DNA of 64,000 nt from Acidiphilium sp. C61 (GTDB taxonomy: Bacteria > Pseudomonadota > Alphaproteobacteria > Acetobacterales > Acetobacteraceae): NCBI RefSeq assembly GCF_902712915.1, contig NZ_CACTIA010000004.1:124001-188000 (forward strand), read 5' to 3'. The position numbers and the translations under genes were made by a program. How positions within the stretch are numbered: position 1 is the stretch's first letter; each line of letters begins with the position of its first letter. Shown one piece after another: positions 8,852 through 17,201 of this stretch. The notes beneath the pieces were generated by a model. That model saw only the letters and a list, made by a program, of their open reading frames with translations. It made no database searches and was not told the origin of the DNA.

Positions 8852-10005
8852 AGCCCCGCCTCGAGCACCTGGTCGCCCCTTCTCTCCGCGTCTCCAACCC
8901 CGGGCAGCGCCGTCCAGCCTGATGCCTCACAACAATCCCGAGCGGCCGCCGCGGCAGACGTGAAGCCTTGGCGCTCTGCCGCGGCGGTGCACCACCCGTA
9001 GTCGCCGGATGGCAGGCGTTCGATTTCGCCCCCGCGCATCTCGGCCGTCACCTCCCACGCCGTGCGTACACCGTCGCCATGCGCGAAATAGTACGCGATG
9101 AGATCGTGCGCATGAGCGAGGTCCGCCTGTGCCCGATCAAAATGGGCCCTGAAGCTCCCAGTGCCATCGAAGGCCGCGAACATGTCCGGGGCGAACCAGC
9201 GCTCCAGGTCGGACATGTAGCGCCCATACCCGTCAACCCCGCCGATCTCGGCAATGCGGGACTCGAGACCACGATACACCGTCAGCAGAGATCCCCGGTG
9301 CAGGCGGGTCGCGACATTGATAGCCCGCAGCCGGTCATGCACACTCGCATCGACGACACCCCGGTGCTCAGACAGGAAGCCGAGGTCGAACAGGTCCCGC
9401 CATTTCAGGTCCTGCCGGCAGGCGACCGCCTTGACCTTGTCCCCCCAGAGCCCCACCGGCGCCCCGAGCAGCAGTGGAATCATGCCGCCTCCGGGAAGTA
9501 CGCTCAGCTTCAGCATCACCGGATCCTGACGATATGCCCGGGTGATTGAGGCCGGCACGGGGTGGAACTCAGCGGCAACACGCACTTGGCCGTCACGACG
9601 CGCGTGCTCCCAGACGATGTCGATCGTGCTCTGGATCTGATCCGAACCCGACACCCTCGGGTCGCCATTGCCGCAGCGAAAGCTGACCTGGCTGCCGGAA
9701 ATCTGGGCGCGCAGGCTGGCGGTTACACGGCGCGCAATCCGCTGGCCTGCGCGCCCAAGCGTTTCGGCCTGGGCTTCGGCGATCAGAAAGTCGACATCAT
9801 TGGAGAGGCGGGGGCTTCCATAACCATAATGCAGGGCGCCGCCCCCCTGCATGATCAGCTGGCCGGGACGGATAGTCAGGGCACGCGTGATCTCGGAGAA
9901 GAGCAGCTCATGCATCAGCGTAGCCACCTGCAGGCGCTCTGGATGGGAGAGCGGTGTCCCTCTCCGGCGTGGTTGACCAATTTCGCGCGCGATATCCGTC
10001 ATCAA
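8848..10005 (-). CDS. AbiEii/AbiGii-type nucleotidyltransferase toxin
   Basis: Nucleotidyltransferase of the type IV toxin-antitoxin AbiE group, associated with abortive phage defence and plasmid maintenance. The signature is at residues 54-74: GGGALHYGYGSPRLSNDVDF, containing the GG(G/T)A-loop and the acidic pair D70 and D72. A WGDKVKAVACRQDLKWRDLFDL stretch near 200 matches the family's second conserved block, in which a Lys-containing helix precedes a (K/R)xRDxxDL segment. The protein has 385 residues, longer than many AbiEii proteins, with a C-terminal extension after about residue 300. It is transcribed before the AbiEi-like partner, which it overlaps by 4 bases. Confidence 0.8.
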   Translation of the reverse strand: MMTDIAREIGQPRRRGTPLSHPERLQVATLMHELLFSEITRALTIRPGQLIMQGGGALHYGYGSPRLSNDVDFLIAEAQAETLGRAGQRIARRVTASLRAQISGSQVSFRCGNGDPRVSGSDQIQSTIDIVWEHARRDGQVRVAAEFHPVPASITRAYRQDPVMLKLSVLPGGGMIPLLLGAPVGLWGDKVKAVACRQDLKWRDLFDLGFLSEHRGVVDASVHDRLRAINVATRLHRGSLLTVYRGLESRIAEIGGVDGYGRYMSDLERWFAPDMFAAFDGTGSFRAHFDRAQADLAHAHDLIAYYFAHGDGVRTAWEVTAEMRGGEIERLPSGDYGWCTAAAERQGFTSAAAAARDCCEASGWTALPGVGDAERRGDQVLEAGL

Positions 10006-10045
10006 TCCAATCCTCGGCTAGGCTTCCACCAGATGCTGATTTTTA

Positions 10046-10065
10046 ATATACAAATATGTATATTA
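10046..10065. promoter_or_regulatory. Palindromic operator candidate upstream of the AbiE-like pair
   Basis: Perfect 8-bp inverted repeat AATATACA/TGTATATT around a 4-base centre, 40 bases upstream of the toxin start. AbiEi proteins are known to repress their operon by binding inverted repeats upstream, which makes this the natural candidate site. The rest of the 337-base gap (10006-10342) is AT-rich and shows no convincing gene. Confidence 0.5.
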
Positions 10066-10342
10066 TCGTTCAATCAAAAACGGTCTCGGAATATGCAATT
10101 CTCACCGGCAGTCACGCCTAAAGCCTGTGATACCGAGAATATGGGCGAGGCCAATCCGCTAAAGCCTGGCCATTCGGAAATGATGGCCAGGCAGGAAGAA
10201 CATGAGCCTTCTGGTGGGTATATAAATTCGAACACCGAATTACCCGCAAAGATCGATACCCAGGTTGAGAAATCAACGATTTTCCCTCGTAATTCGGAAT
10301 TTTTCCGACTAAATTCTGAATATCGATAACGCTGCAGAAAAA

Positions 10343-11281
10343 GTGCGAATTATGGATATCATCAGGGTCGCCGACACGGAGACCACCGGGCAGGCGCCAG
10401 ATTGCGCCATTATCGAGATCGGCTGGACCGACGTGTCGCTCGACGGTGAAATCATTGCTCCACCGCGCTCGATGATCGTCCGCCCCAGCCGCAAGATCGA
10501 GGTCGGCGCGATGGCGGTCCATCATATCACCCAGCTCGAGGCCGACGCCGGGTGCGACGAAGCAAGCTGGCACGCCGCCTTCGGAGCACCACCGCCCGGA
10601 TGCCGGATTGTCGCCTTCGCTGCCCACAATGCGGATTTCGAAAAAAGCATCATCACACACGTCTCGCCGTGGGTCTGCACCTATCGCTCAGCGCTTTCGC
10701 TTTGGGATGAGGCAGAGAAGCATAGCAACCAGTATCTCAGGTACTGGCTCGATCTCGATATCGATTCCGCCCTCGCGCATCCGGTGCATCGGGCGGGCCC
10801 GGACTCCTACGTGACTGCGGGGATCATGACGCGACTCCTGCGTGAGATGACCCTCGAACAGATGCTGCACGCTACGAACTCACCAATCCTTCTGAAGAAG
10901 ATCGGGTTCGGGAAGCACTTCGGGATGCGTTTCGAAGATCTCGACGCGGGCTATCTTGGCTGGCTCCGGAACAACATAACCGACAACCCTGATCTGACCT
11001 TCACGGTTCAGCACGAGATGGCGCGCCGCGCCGGGCTTGCCCGTTCCTTTGCCACCAATCGCCAGCAAGGGGGGCAGCCCCACGGACCGCAAAGTCCGGC
11101 GCCGGCTGCCGGCCATCTCGCTGCTGCATCAGGTTCGCTTGGCCTGCCGGCTGTGCCGGATAAGGTTCCGGCTACCCAGCCAATCCCGCCGATCGAGCCG
11201 AAGCAGGGCAATCCGTTCGATCAGGGCCTCGACTTCGGATCCCTGTTCAGCACCGACGTGTCACCACCGGGGCCGACATGA
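10343..11281 (+). CDS. DEDD 3'-5' exonuclease, ExoX/DnaQ-like
   Basis: DnaQ-superfamily exonuclease. ExoI motif VADTETTG lies near residues 9-16, ExoII AHNADFEK near 93-100, and ExoIII HRAGPDSYVTAGI near 148-160 with the His-x4-Asp spacing. After the nuclease domain a KIGFGKHFGMRFEDLDAGYL stretch (about 190-210) resembles the small C-terminal module that follows the nuclease in ExoX-type enzymes, and residues 240-312 are a Pro/Gly-rich tail. The start is GTG 10343 or ATG 10352; the evidence does not decide. It overlaps the next small gene by 4 bases. A likely role is single-strand trimming in plasmid repair or processing. Confidence 0.83.
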   Translation: MRIMDIIRVADTETTGQAPDCAIIEIGWTDVSLDGEIIAPPRSMIVRPSRKIEVGAMAVHHITQLEADAGCDEASWHAAFGAPPPGCRIVAFAAHNADFEKSIITHVSPWVCTYRSALSLWDEAEKHSNQYLRYWLDLDIDSALAHPVHRAGPDSYVTAGIMTRLLREMTLEQMLHATNSPILLKKIGFGKHFGMRFEDLDAGYLGWLRNNITDNPDLTFTVQHEMARRAGLARSFATNRQQGGQPHGPQSPAPAAGHLAAASGSLGLPAVPDKVPATQPIPPIEPKQGNPFDQGLDFGSLFSTDVSPPGPT

Positions 11282-11544
11282 CCATGTATGGAATCGACAT
11301 CAGCCGAGATCGCCAACAGCAACGCTTCGAAGTCGACAGCGTGGAAGAGATCCTGATTCTTGCCCGCGCTGCGGTCCAGGACCAGGATCGCAGCGCGCTG
11401 GAGACGGTCGAGAGCCTTTGTCTCGACGCTGTTCCGCATCTCGATCCCACCCGCACGACAGTAATTGCGGGTGCGTCCTTCGTAATCGAGCTCAGCCTCC
11501 TGGCGACGGCTCCGGTGGCAGCTGCCTCTCATGCTCCTGCATGA
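11278..11544 (+). CDS. Small hypothetical protein coupled to the exonuclease
   Basis: 88 residues; not recognised. Its ATG overlaps the exonuclease stop (ATGA), supporting real translation. The sequence is acidic in the middle (VDSVEEILILARAAVQDQDR) and hydrophobic near the C-terminus. Its 3' end overlaps the convergent dnaQ-like gene by 53 bases, which lowers confidence in the last residues. Confidence 0.5.
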   Translation: MTMYGIDISRDRQQQRFEVDSVEEILILARAAVQDQDRSALETVESLCLDAVPHLDPTRTTVIAGASFVIELSLLATAPVAAASHAPA

Positions 11545-12352
11545 CCGTTTCGGGTATCCGGACCAAGTCGCGGACAGGGCGTACCGGCGCGCCAGGCACC
11601 GGTGAAAATGACCGCCGCCGAGCCTGCATCTCCAGCGTCATGGATCTGAACCAGGTGTAGACCATCGAGAGCAGGCGAGCGTCGACCAGAGCGCCGTGCT
11701 TCTCTCGCTCGTACTTCACCTTCAGCTGGTTCTTCAGCAGCATGTCGAGGCTGACCTTCTTGCCCGGGTCGAGGGCGAGGCGTGCCAGCTCGATCGTGTC
11801 GATGATCCGGTTGTCCAACGGCTTGTGCCCCGCGGCCATGAGCTCGGTCTGCAGGAACGCCATGTCAAACTGGGAATTGTGGATGACCAGTGGTAGGCCC
11901 TGAATCATGCCAACCATGTCGCCCGCGATCTCTGGAAACCGAGGTTTGCCGGCGACGTGCCGGTCATAGATGCCGTGCACCTGAGACGCATCGCGCGGGA
12001 TCGAGCGCCCCGGATTCACCAGCCACTCGCGCTCCGCCACGATGTCCTGGCCCCTGAGAATGACGACACCGATCGTGACCAGCTTGTCTCCGGCTTCCGG
12101 GGAGAAGCCCGTGGTCTCGGTGTCGATACATGCGACGACATCGGGGACGTCGAAGTCGACCGGCTCGACACCGCCACCGGCAAAGCCTGACGACGCCACT
12201 GCATCGATCGCCGCCTGCGCTTCGGCCAGGCTTTCCTCCTCGTCAGGCTGATCATCAGCCTCGGGGTGAAGCCCGTAATAACTGTCACGCTCAACCTGGC
12301 CATCAATGCCATGGTCGAGTGGGCTGGGCCCTGTATCGTCAGCGCTGCTCAT
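11492..12352 (-). CDS. DNA polymerase III epsilon-like 3'-5' exonuclease (DnaQ family)
   Basis: Proofreading-type exonuclease. Motifs in order: CIDTETTGFSPEAG (ExoI, about residue 75), VIHNSQFDMAFL (ExoII, about 155), HGALVDARLLSMVY (ExoIII, about 220), so all DEDDh residues are present. The spacing VHGIYDRHVAGKPRF also matches DnaQ. Start ATG 12352 is taken because the open frame upstream is the shadow of the neighbouring gene. The N-terminal 65 residues are acidic and likely disordered. There is no visible clamp-binding motif I would commit to. Together with the ExoX-like gene, dcd and RNase HII it forms a DNA-metabolism cargo block. Confidence 0.85.
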   Translation of the reverse strand: MSSADDTGPSPLDHGIDGQVERDSYYGLHPEADDQPDEEESLAEAQAAIDAVASSGFAGGGVEPVDFDVPDVVACIDTETTGFSPEAGDKLVTIGVVILRGQDIVAEREWLVNPGRSIPRDASQVHGIYDRHVAGKPRFPEIAGDMVGMIQGLPLVIHNSQFDMAFLQTELMAAGHKPLDNRIIDTIELARLALDPGKKVSLDMLLKNQLKVKYEREKHGALVDARLLSMVYTWFRSMTLEMQARRRSFSPVPGAPVRPVRDLVRIPETVMQEHERQLPPEPSPGG

Positions 12353-12368
12353 TGCCTTGACCTTCCAT

Positions 12369-13331
12369 TCAGGGCGTCGGGGCGCCCATGCCGGGGACGA
12401 TCTGATGCTCCTGCTCGAAGCCCGCCCTGATAGATCCCAGGCGATATTCCATCTCGTCTCGGAGCGCGTCCGGGTGCATGATTTCGTCGACCGAGCCCAC
12501 GAGGTGGTAGAGCTTCGCGAGATCCGCGTCGGCCATACCGATGAAGTGCTCACGCACTTCAGTAACTGATGAGAAACACCACCTTACCCCGTCGATCGCC
12601 TCCAGGCAGAGAAGCGAACCATCGAGAATGGCAAACTCGAACTTGCCGAGGTGCCGGCCCGCGGCCGGCGTGAAGCTGCCCGAGAGAAACAGGTCCATAG
12701 TCTCGCGCCACGCCTGCCGAACCACCCGGCCCTCCGCGAGCATGGTGTTCCACACATTGTCAAATGCCGGGTTCGGGGTGAAGTCCTCGAGAGTACCACT
12801 TCCGTCATGAGCAGGGATCACGGCATCCCACGAAAGTCGGCACCGACCGTCCGACAGGCGATCAACTCTGTGCCGGAGGAGCCACGACAGGATCTCCGCT
12901 CGTGTGCGGTGTCGGAAGGCAAATCGGTGTCCGGATGTGTGGATGCCGGCCGCCAGCTCTGCGGCCTCACGCGTCTCCCTCAGCCTGATGTCCCGATCTG
13001 GCAGAGGAGACGAAGTGATCGCGTGTGCCGCGCGCGGTCTTGCCTTGGATTGCAGGGCCGTCGCCGCACGCGCGGGGGCAAAGGTCATGCAGATCGATGC
13101 GAATTCAGACGGCGTCGCGCCCTTGAGAGCCTCAAAGACGGCCATCCGCAGCGCCATGTTGTCACTACCCACACCGTCAAAGACAATGCTGCCACGAGTA
13201 AGGTTGAAGACTGCCAACCCATCGCGGGCTTGGCCATGCCGCCGGACGATTGCGATCAGGTATGAAACACCGTCGATGCACCGGTCGACCGATGCCGCCG
13301 CCTCGAAATTGTAATCCGCTGCGCCCGGCAT
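12369..13331 (-). CDS. Hypothetical protein upstream of the DnaQ-like gene
   Basis: About 320 residues; not recognised. Start ATG 13331 is preferred because GAGGGG lies 6 bases upstream; a longer frame to 13523 would cover a perfect palindrome and is unlikely. The middle (about 110-200) is Arg/Ala-rich and the C-terminal half has several aromatic, beta-rich stretches (FEFAILDGSLLCLEAIDGVRW). It ends 16 bases before the dnaQ-like start, so the two are probably one operon. No signal peptide or membrane segment is evident. Confidence 0.6.
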   Translation of the reverse strand: MPGAADYNFEAAASVDRCIDGVSYLIAIVRRHGQARDGLAVFNLTRGSIVFDGVGSDNMALRMAVFEALKGATPSEFASICMTFAPARAATALQSKARPRAAHAITSSPLPDRDIRLRETREAAELAAGIHTSGHRFAFRHRTRAEILSWLLRHRVDRLSDGRCRLSWDAVIPAHDGSGTLEDFTPNPAFDNVWNTMLAEGRVVRQAWRETMDLFLSGSFTPAAGRHLGKFEFAILDGSLLCLEAIDGVRWCFSSVTEVREHFIGMADADLAKLYHLVGSVDEIMHPDALRDEMEYRLGSIRAGFEQEHQIVPGMGAPTP

Positions 13332-13487
13332 TCCAGACCCCTCATGCACTACCATCTCAACGGTAGCCGGAGAATCTGTAAGCAACGCCCTATCGGCCGA
13401 CCGGCACGCGGATATCGGCAGTGCCGTGAAATCGGCCACTTGAGACCCGACACATTCACAAAAAAAGGGGGGTGTAGCCTGAAATGT

Positions 13488-13517
13488 CGAAAGGCCGTCC
13501 ATATGGACGGCCTTTCG
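13488..13517 (-). terminator. Perfect 30-bp palindrome after the IcmD-like gene
   Basis: CGAAAGGCCGTCC, a central ATAT and the exact complement form a 30-bp perfect palindrome 35 bases beyond the stop of the IcmD-like gene. On the minus strand a run of seven T follows about 22 bases later, so it is not a textbook terminator. It could also be a dimeric operator. Confidence 0.5.
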
Positions 13518-13552
13518 GTTCATGCCTGAGACGCTAGGAGTGTGGCGAAACT

Positions 13553-13975
13553 TTAGTTGCCGACGTTCATGGTCTGAACCTGAGCTGCCTGACCGGTGCC
13601 GCCGGAGAACAAGGTGTTCACGCCGAGACCAGTGACCCAGGGCAGCACTGTGAGAGCAGCTCCAACGAGGAAGCCGACAACCGGCAGCTTCATTGAGGTG
13701 CGCGAATTTTCCTGGTTGGCTTCCCAGATCTTCCAGATGGAAATGCCGGTCACGAAGACGCCGATCACGAAGGCGATCTTGATGCTGAATGAGAGCATCG
13801 GGTCAACCTGGCTTGTCGCATCGGTGGTCATCAGACCACCGAGCCCTCCCGCGGCATGAGCGAGCGGAGCGGCGAGCAAGGAGAGCGTGAGCGCGCCAGA
13901 AGCAGTCATGAGGACGCGACGAGCGGAATTGCGCGCAAGGGCCGCCGCATACCTGATCGAATTGATGCTCAGCAT
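13553..13975 (-). CDS. Small integral membrane protein, IcmD/DotP (TraR/TraQ)-like
   Basis: 140 residues with the design of IcmD/DotP or the I-type TraQ/TraR proteins: an N-terminal signal-like segment (about 20-42, ending AAPLAHA), a short Gly-rich linker, then two hydrophobic helices (about 62-82, SIKIAFVIGVFVTGISI, and 97-116, LPVVGFLVGAALTVLPWVTG) around a charged loop WEANQENSRTS. In Dot/Icm systems such proteins belong to the inner-membrane part of the apparatus. The gene stands alone between hypothetical genes rather than in a transfer operon. The family call rests on size, topology and the presence of other Dot genes, not on a diagnostic motif. Confidence 0.55.
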   Translation of the reverse strand: MLSINSIRYAAALARNSARRVLMTASGALTLSLLAAPLAHAAGGLGGLMTTDATSQVDPMLSFSIKIAFVIGVFVTGISIWKIWEANQENSRTSMKLPVVGFLVGAALTVLPWVTGLGVNTLFSGGTGQAAQVQTMNVGN

Positions 13976-14066
13976 CGTTCTTTCCTTAGAATATGGCAGC
14001 GACGGCTGCCTTGATCCGACCGGCCCGTGCCGATCTCCTGATAGAATATAATATTCTGACCATTTT

Positions 14067-14321
14067 TCAAATTACTTTTGACTGCGCCACGTCATTTTCA
14101 TCGATTCTGGAGGTGTAGAGTCTATGGCAGTAAGCATCCACAGATGGGGCGGCCGAGTCCCGCGGCAGGTCATCCGCAAGATCTCTCGGATCCATATCGA
14201 GCCGGATTTCCGTGCTTTCAGGCCCTGTGACAGCGGGGCATCCATCTTTCAGTATCCAGATAGCCCAGGCTTTCCCTGAAGCGTAATTTGTGAGAGCGTG
14301 GCGAGGACGATGCATGTTCAT
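14067..14321 (-). CDS. Small hypothetical protein
   Basis: 84 residues; not recognised. It contains a Trp-rich ASGKAWAIWILKDG segment and an acidic middle (RLDMDPRDLADDLPRD), with no membrane helix. It lies just downstream of dcd on the same strand with a 42-base gap, so it may share that transcript. The coding call rests on position and composition only. Confidence 0.45.
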   Translation of the reverse strand: MNMHRPRHALTNYASGKAWAIWILKDGCPAVTGPESTEIRLDMDPRDLADDLPRDSAAPSVDAYCHRLYTSRIDENDVAQSKVI

Positions 14322-14363
14322 GCTCCGAATTCGGAAATGATCCGGGGTCCACAGCGAGGCACA

Positions 14364-14924
14364 TTACCGCGCGGTGGTAACCCCCTCCTGTAACTGGTAT
14401 TTCGGGACGCTGCGCCGACCGTATGGCAGCTCGGGCGCCTCGTCGAGGTAGGCAAAGCATAACTGTGCGATCCCCATACCTGGCGTGAGCAGGATCGGCC
14501 GCGGAGCCATGTTGAAGAGCTCGATCGTGATCTGGCCACTCCAGCCGGGCTCGATCAGGGTATTCTGGACAGAGAGTCCGAGACGGGCGAGCGACGACTT
14601 GTCCATCACGAAGCCCAACACATCGTCCGGCATCGAGATCCTCTCGACGGCATAAGCCAGCGCGAAGCTTCCTGGCGGCAACCGGAAAGCGGCACTCTCG
14701 GTCCAGGAATAGGCATCAGCTGCGGGCGGCGAGTGGGGATTCAGCTCTTCACCAGCCCGGGTGTCCGCGAACATGGCGAACTGGGAGCCCAGCGTCAGGT
14801 CGTACCCGGCGCAGCTGAGCCCCTTGGATACTGTACCATCCCGTTGCTGAACGCGCTTGAAGGGTGCGATCATGCCATCGGCGGCGAGCCGGGCGATCGT
14901 CCTATCGCTGAGGAACATGCCCAA
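14364..14924 (-). CDS. dcd: dCTP deaminase-family protein
   Basis: dCTP deaminase/dUTPase-fold enzyme that supplies dUTP for thymidylate synthesis; plasmids and phages often carry one. At 186 residues it has the usual length. Conserved blocks: DKSSLARLGLSVQNT (about 107-121; the usual GKSS has become DKSS), EPGWSGQITIELFN (about 124-137) with the catalytic Glu, LTPGMGIAQL, and KYQLQEGV near the C-terminus. It begins 3 bases after the RNase HII stop, so the two are co-transcribed. The Gly-to-Asp change in the first block is a mild departure whose effect is unknown. Confidence 0.87.
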   Translation of the reverse strand: MGMFLSDRTIARLAADGMIAPFKRVQQRDGTVSKGLSCAGYDLTLGSQFAMFADTRAGEELNPHSPPAADAYSWTESAAFRLPPGSFALAYAVERISMPDDVLGFVMDKSSLARLGLSVQNTLIEPGWSGQITIELFNMAPRPILLTPGMGIAQLCFAYLDEAPELPYGRRSVPKYQLQEGVTTAR

Positions 14925-14927
14925 TGA

Positions 14928-15638
14928 TCAGCGCCCTTTGATGAAGCTGCGACGATGATGGGGCGTGAGGCCGCTTGACCGGATTGCCGCGAGGTGTGCG
15001 GGCGTACCGTATCCAGCATTCCGCTCCCACGCGTATACCGGGTAGCGCCCCCCAAGAGCCGCCATCAGCTCATCTCGCTTCACCTTGGCCATGATCGAGG
15101 CAGCAGATATTTCAGGAACGGCTGAATCGCCCTCCACGATGGCGCGCGCCTCGGCAGGCAGGCCGACCGGGATGAATTCGCCGTCGATCAGGATGGTCGA
15201 GATCAGATCCGGATTGATCGGAAGGTGGTCCACAGCGCGCAACATGGCGCACATCGTCGCACGCAGGATATTGATCTCGTCGATCTCGGCGACCGATGCG
15301 GCGCCATACGCATAGACTGCTCCGCATTCCTCGAGCCCGCGTGCCACCATTGCACGACGTCGCGGCGAGAGTTTTTTCGAATCCCTGATCCAGGGCCTGA
15401 TGTCGTCGGGAATGTCGTCCTCATCGGGGAGGATGAAGGCGCAACACACCACTGGGCCCGCGAGACAGCCACGACCGACCTCGTCGATACCGACCTGGAA
15501 TTTGCGGCGGCTCGGTTCGGTCTGATAGCTGGAGGCCGCGGGCACTGGCGCGGTCCCGCCAGACTGGCTGAAAACAGCTTCAAGCCCGAGCGGGTCGTCC
15601 GCGTGGTGACCAAGTGCCTCGGGCGTCGGGACTGACAT
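14928..15638 (-). CDS. rnhB: Ribonuclease HII
   Basis: Removes ribonucleotides and RNA primers from DNA. All family landmarks are present: GIDEVGRGCLAGPVV (about residues 50-64) with the DEG/DEV metal ligands, DSKKLSPRRR (about 87-96), ILIDGEFIPVG, EGDSAVPEISAASIMAKVKRD (about 167-187) with the catalytic Asp, and GYGTPAHLAAI plus GLTPHHRRSF at the end. The first 45 residues extend beyond the usual start and look disordered. Start ATG 15638, or the adjacent GTG 15641. Operon with dcd (3-base gap). Confidence 0.93.
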   Translation of the reverse strand: MSVPTPEALGHHADDPLGLEAVFSQSGGTAPVPAASSYQTEPSRRKFQVGIDEVGRGCLAGPVVCCAFILPDEDDIPDDIRPWIRDSKKLSPRRRAMVARGLEECGAVYAYGAASVAEIDEINILRATMCAMLRAVDHLPINPDLISTILIDGEFIPVGLPAEARAIVEGDSAVPEISAASIMAKVKRDELMAALGGRYPVYAWERNAGYGTPAHLAAIRSSGLTPHHRRSFIKGR

Positions 15639-15801
15639 CACCGTCGTCTCTTTCGTTGCTGAAGCCGGCCCGTGGGGCTCGTGCCGGCGGTGTCACTGAA
15701 TCTTGAAAATACAAATCGGGGGACGTATTGTCAATTATTTGTATGATTTTACTTGTTTGCGTAGATATTTTTTATATAGCGATTCCAATACAGGGAAGCT
15801 C

Positions 15802-16422
15802 ATGAAACATATGATCCTGCTGGCCGTGCCACTCACGGCCGTGTCGCTCGCACCAGTGCCGGCCCGGGCCTGGTATCACAGCGAGACCTCCATTCTTGGC
15901 GACATCGCCCGCCATTACGCGATGGAGCACTACGAGCATCACCGCTCAGAGAGCGGCGGCTATCGGTCAAGCGAGCGGAGCTCTCGGACCGTCGGCTATA
16001 ATCCGCTCCCAAACCCACGGATCACTCCTGGCGCGATCAACGGTGCCGTGACGCAGGCCGACATCGACACAACCATCTGTGTTCGCGGCTGGACGCGTAC
16101 GGTCAGGCCGCCCGAGTCCTATACCGAGCCTCTGAAGAGACGCCTTATCCGCACCTATGGTTATGCCGACCACGAATTGCGTGACTATGAGCTCGATCAC
16201 CTAGAGCCCTTGGAGCTGGGAGGTGCCCCGGGCAGTCCGAAAAACCTCTGGCCTGAGCCACATGTCGCCCAGGGCGGATGGGGCAGCCGGGCGAAAGATC
16301 GTCTCGAGAACAAGCTGCATTACCTGGTATGCTCCGGCCGGCTGTCGCTCGCCGCGGCCAGGCAGATGATCGCGACAAACTGGATTGCCGCGTTCAAACG
16401 CTTCATCGGTCCGAGGCCGTGA
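15802..16422 (+). CDS. Secreted HNH-like protein
   Basis: 206 residues from ATG 15802 (AGGGAAG just upstream). A signal peptide covers about 1-22 (MILLAVPLTAVSLAPVPARA). The C-terminal half carries YELDHLEPLELGG (about 131-143) followed by PKNLWPEP, which matches the core of secreted HNH-fold proteins often annotated as hypothetical in Proteobacteria; the DH pair and the Asn would be the metal and catalytic positions. TTICVRGWTRTVRPP precedes it, as is usual in this family. A periplasmic nuclease is possible, but the activity is not established. Divergent from rnhB, convergent with the CtrA-like regulator. Confidence 0.7.
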   Translation: MKHMILLAVPLTAVSLAPVPARAWYHSETSILGDIARHYAMEHYEHHRSESGGYRSSERSSRTVGYNPLPNPRITPGAINGAVTQADIDTTICVRGWTRTVRPPESYTEPLKRRLIRTYGYADHELRDYELDHLEPLELGGAPGSPKNLWPEPHVAQGGWGSRAKDRLENKLHYLVCSGRLSLAAARQMIATNWIAAFKRFIGPRP

Positions 16423-16436
16423 GACTCTGCCGTACG

Positions 16437-17180
16437 TCAGCCCCTTTGTCTGATCAGAGCCACCGGCGGGGCTGACTCGACTTCGGTGGCCCCCGCTTGG
16501 GGGCGCTCGACGTAGTAGCCAAATCCGCGCTTGTTCTTGATCAACGCGGCGCCGCCGTGACTGATGAATTTCCGCCGTACCAGCGAGACGTAGACATCGA
16601 TCACCTGCAGCGCGGGATTGTCTCCGGCGGAGTACATTATATCCATCAGATTCGACCGTGCGATAACCGACCCGGCGCGCAGAGCAAGCGTTTCCACCAG
16701 GTCATATTCGCGCGCGGTAAACGGCACCACCTTCCCGTTCATGAGAATCTTGCGTGCGTCCGGGTAAAGCTCCCCTTCCCCGGCACTTCCAAACCTGACA
16801 CACGCTTCGGATCCCGTTGGAGCCTTTCGCATGACGACATTGACGATTCGCGCCAGCAACTCGTCATCGTTGATTTCCGTGGCGACCAGCTCGTCAACAC
16901 CGAGCCTCAGGAAGTGGATCCGGTTTTCTATATCGAGGCGCCAGCCCACCACAATAACCGAAAGCGCGGCGTTTGCCCCTTTCAGCTGACTTACCAGCCC
17001 AGGATAGGTTGCATCGCCATGAGGGGCGAGGATGACCAGCGCATCGTAAGGGTACAGTCTCGCATGCTCGGCGAGAGCTCCAACGCCAGAGACAAGCTCG
17101 AAAACGTCCCGCCTTGCCTTGAGCTTGAAAATCAGCCCCGGGTTTGTCTTGGCTAGTGACCTGTCCAGAAGCAGCTTCAT
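16437..17180 (-). CDS. CtrA/OmpR-type response regulator with degenerate receiver
   Basis: 247 residues. The C-terminal winged helix (about 138-225) is close to CtrA: LMNGKVVPFTAREYDLVETL, then MDIMYSAGDNPALQVIDVYV and NKRGFGYYVE. The N-terminal receiver keeps the length but not the chemistry. The start MKLLLDRS lacks the acidic pair, and the strand that should end in the phospho-acceptor Asp reads YDALVILAPHGD, with Ala at the acceptor position. Such regulators act without phosphorylation. Start ATG 17180 is chosen; a GTG 21 bases upstream is the alternative. It might interfere with, or substitute for, host CtrA at its promoters, which is an inference. Confidence 0.8.
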   Translation of the reverse strand: MKLLLDRSLAKTNPGLIFKLKARRDVFELVSGVGALAEHARLYPYDALVILAPHGDATYPGLVSQLKGANAALSVIVVGWRLDIENRIHFLRLGVDELVATEINDDELLARIVNVVMRKAPTGSEACVRFGSAGEGELYPDARKILMNGKVVPFTAREYDLVETLALRAGSVIARSNLMDIMYSAGDNPALQVIDVYVSLVRRKFISHGGAALIKNKRGFGYYVERPQAGATEVESAPPVALIRQRG

Positions 17181-17201
17181 CTTGAAAACTGCAGGGCACA
17201 C

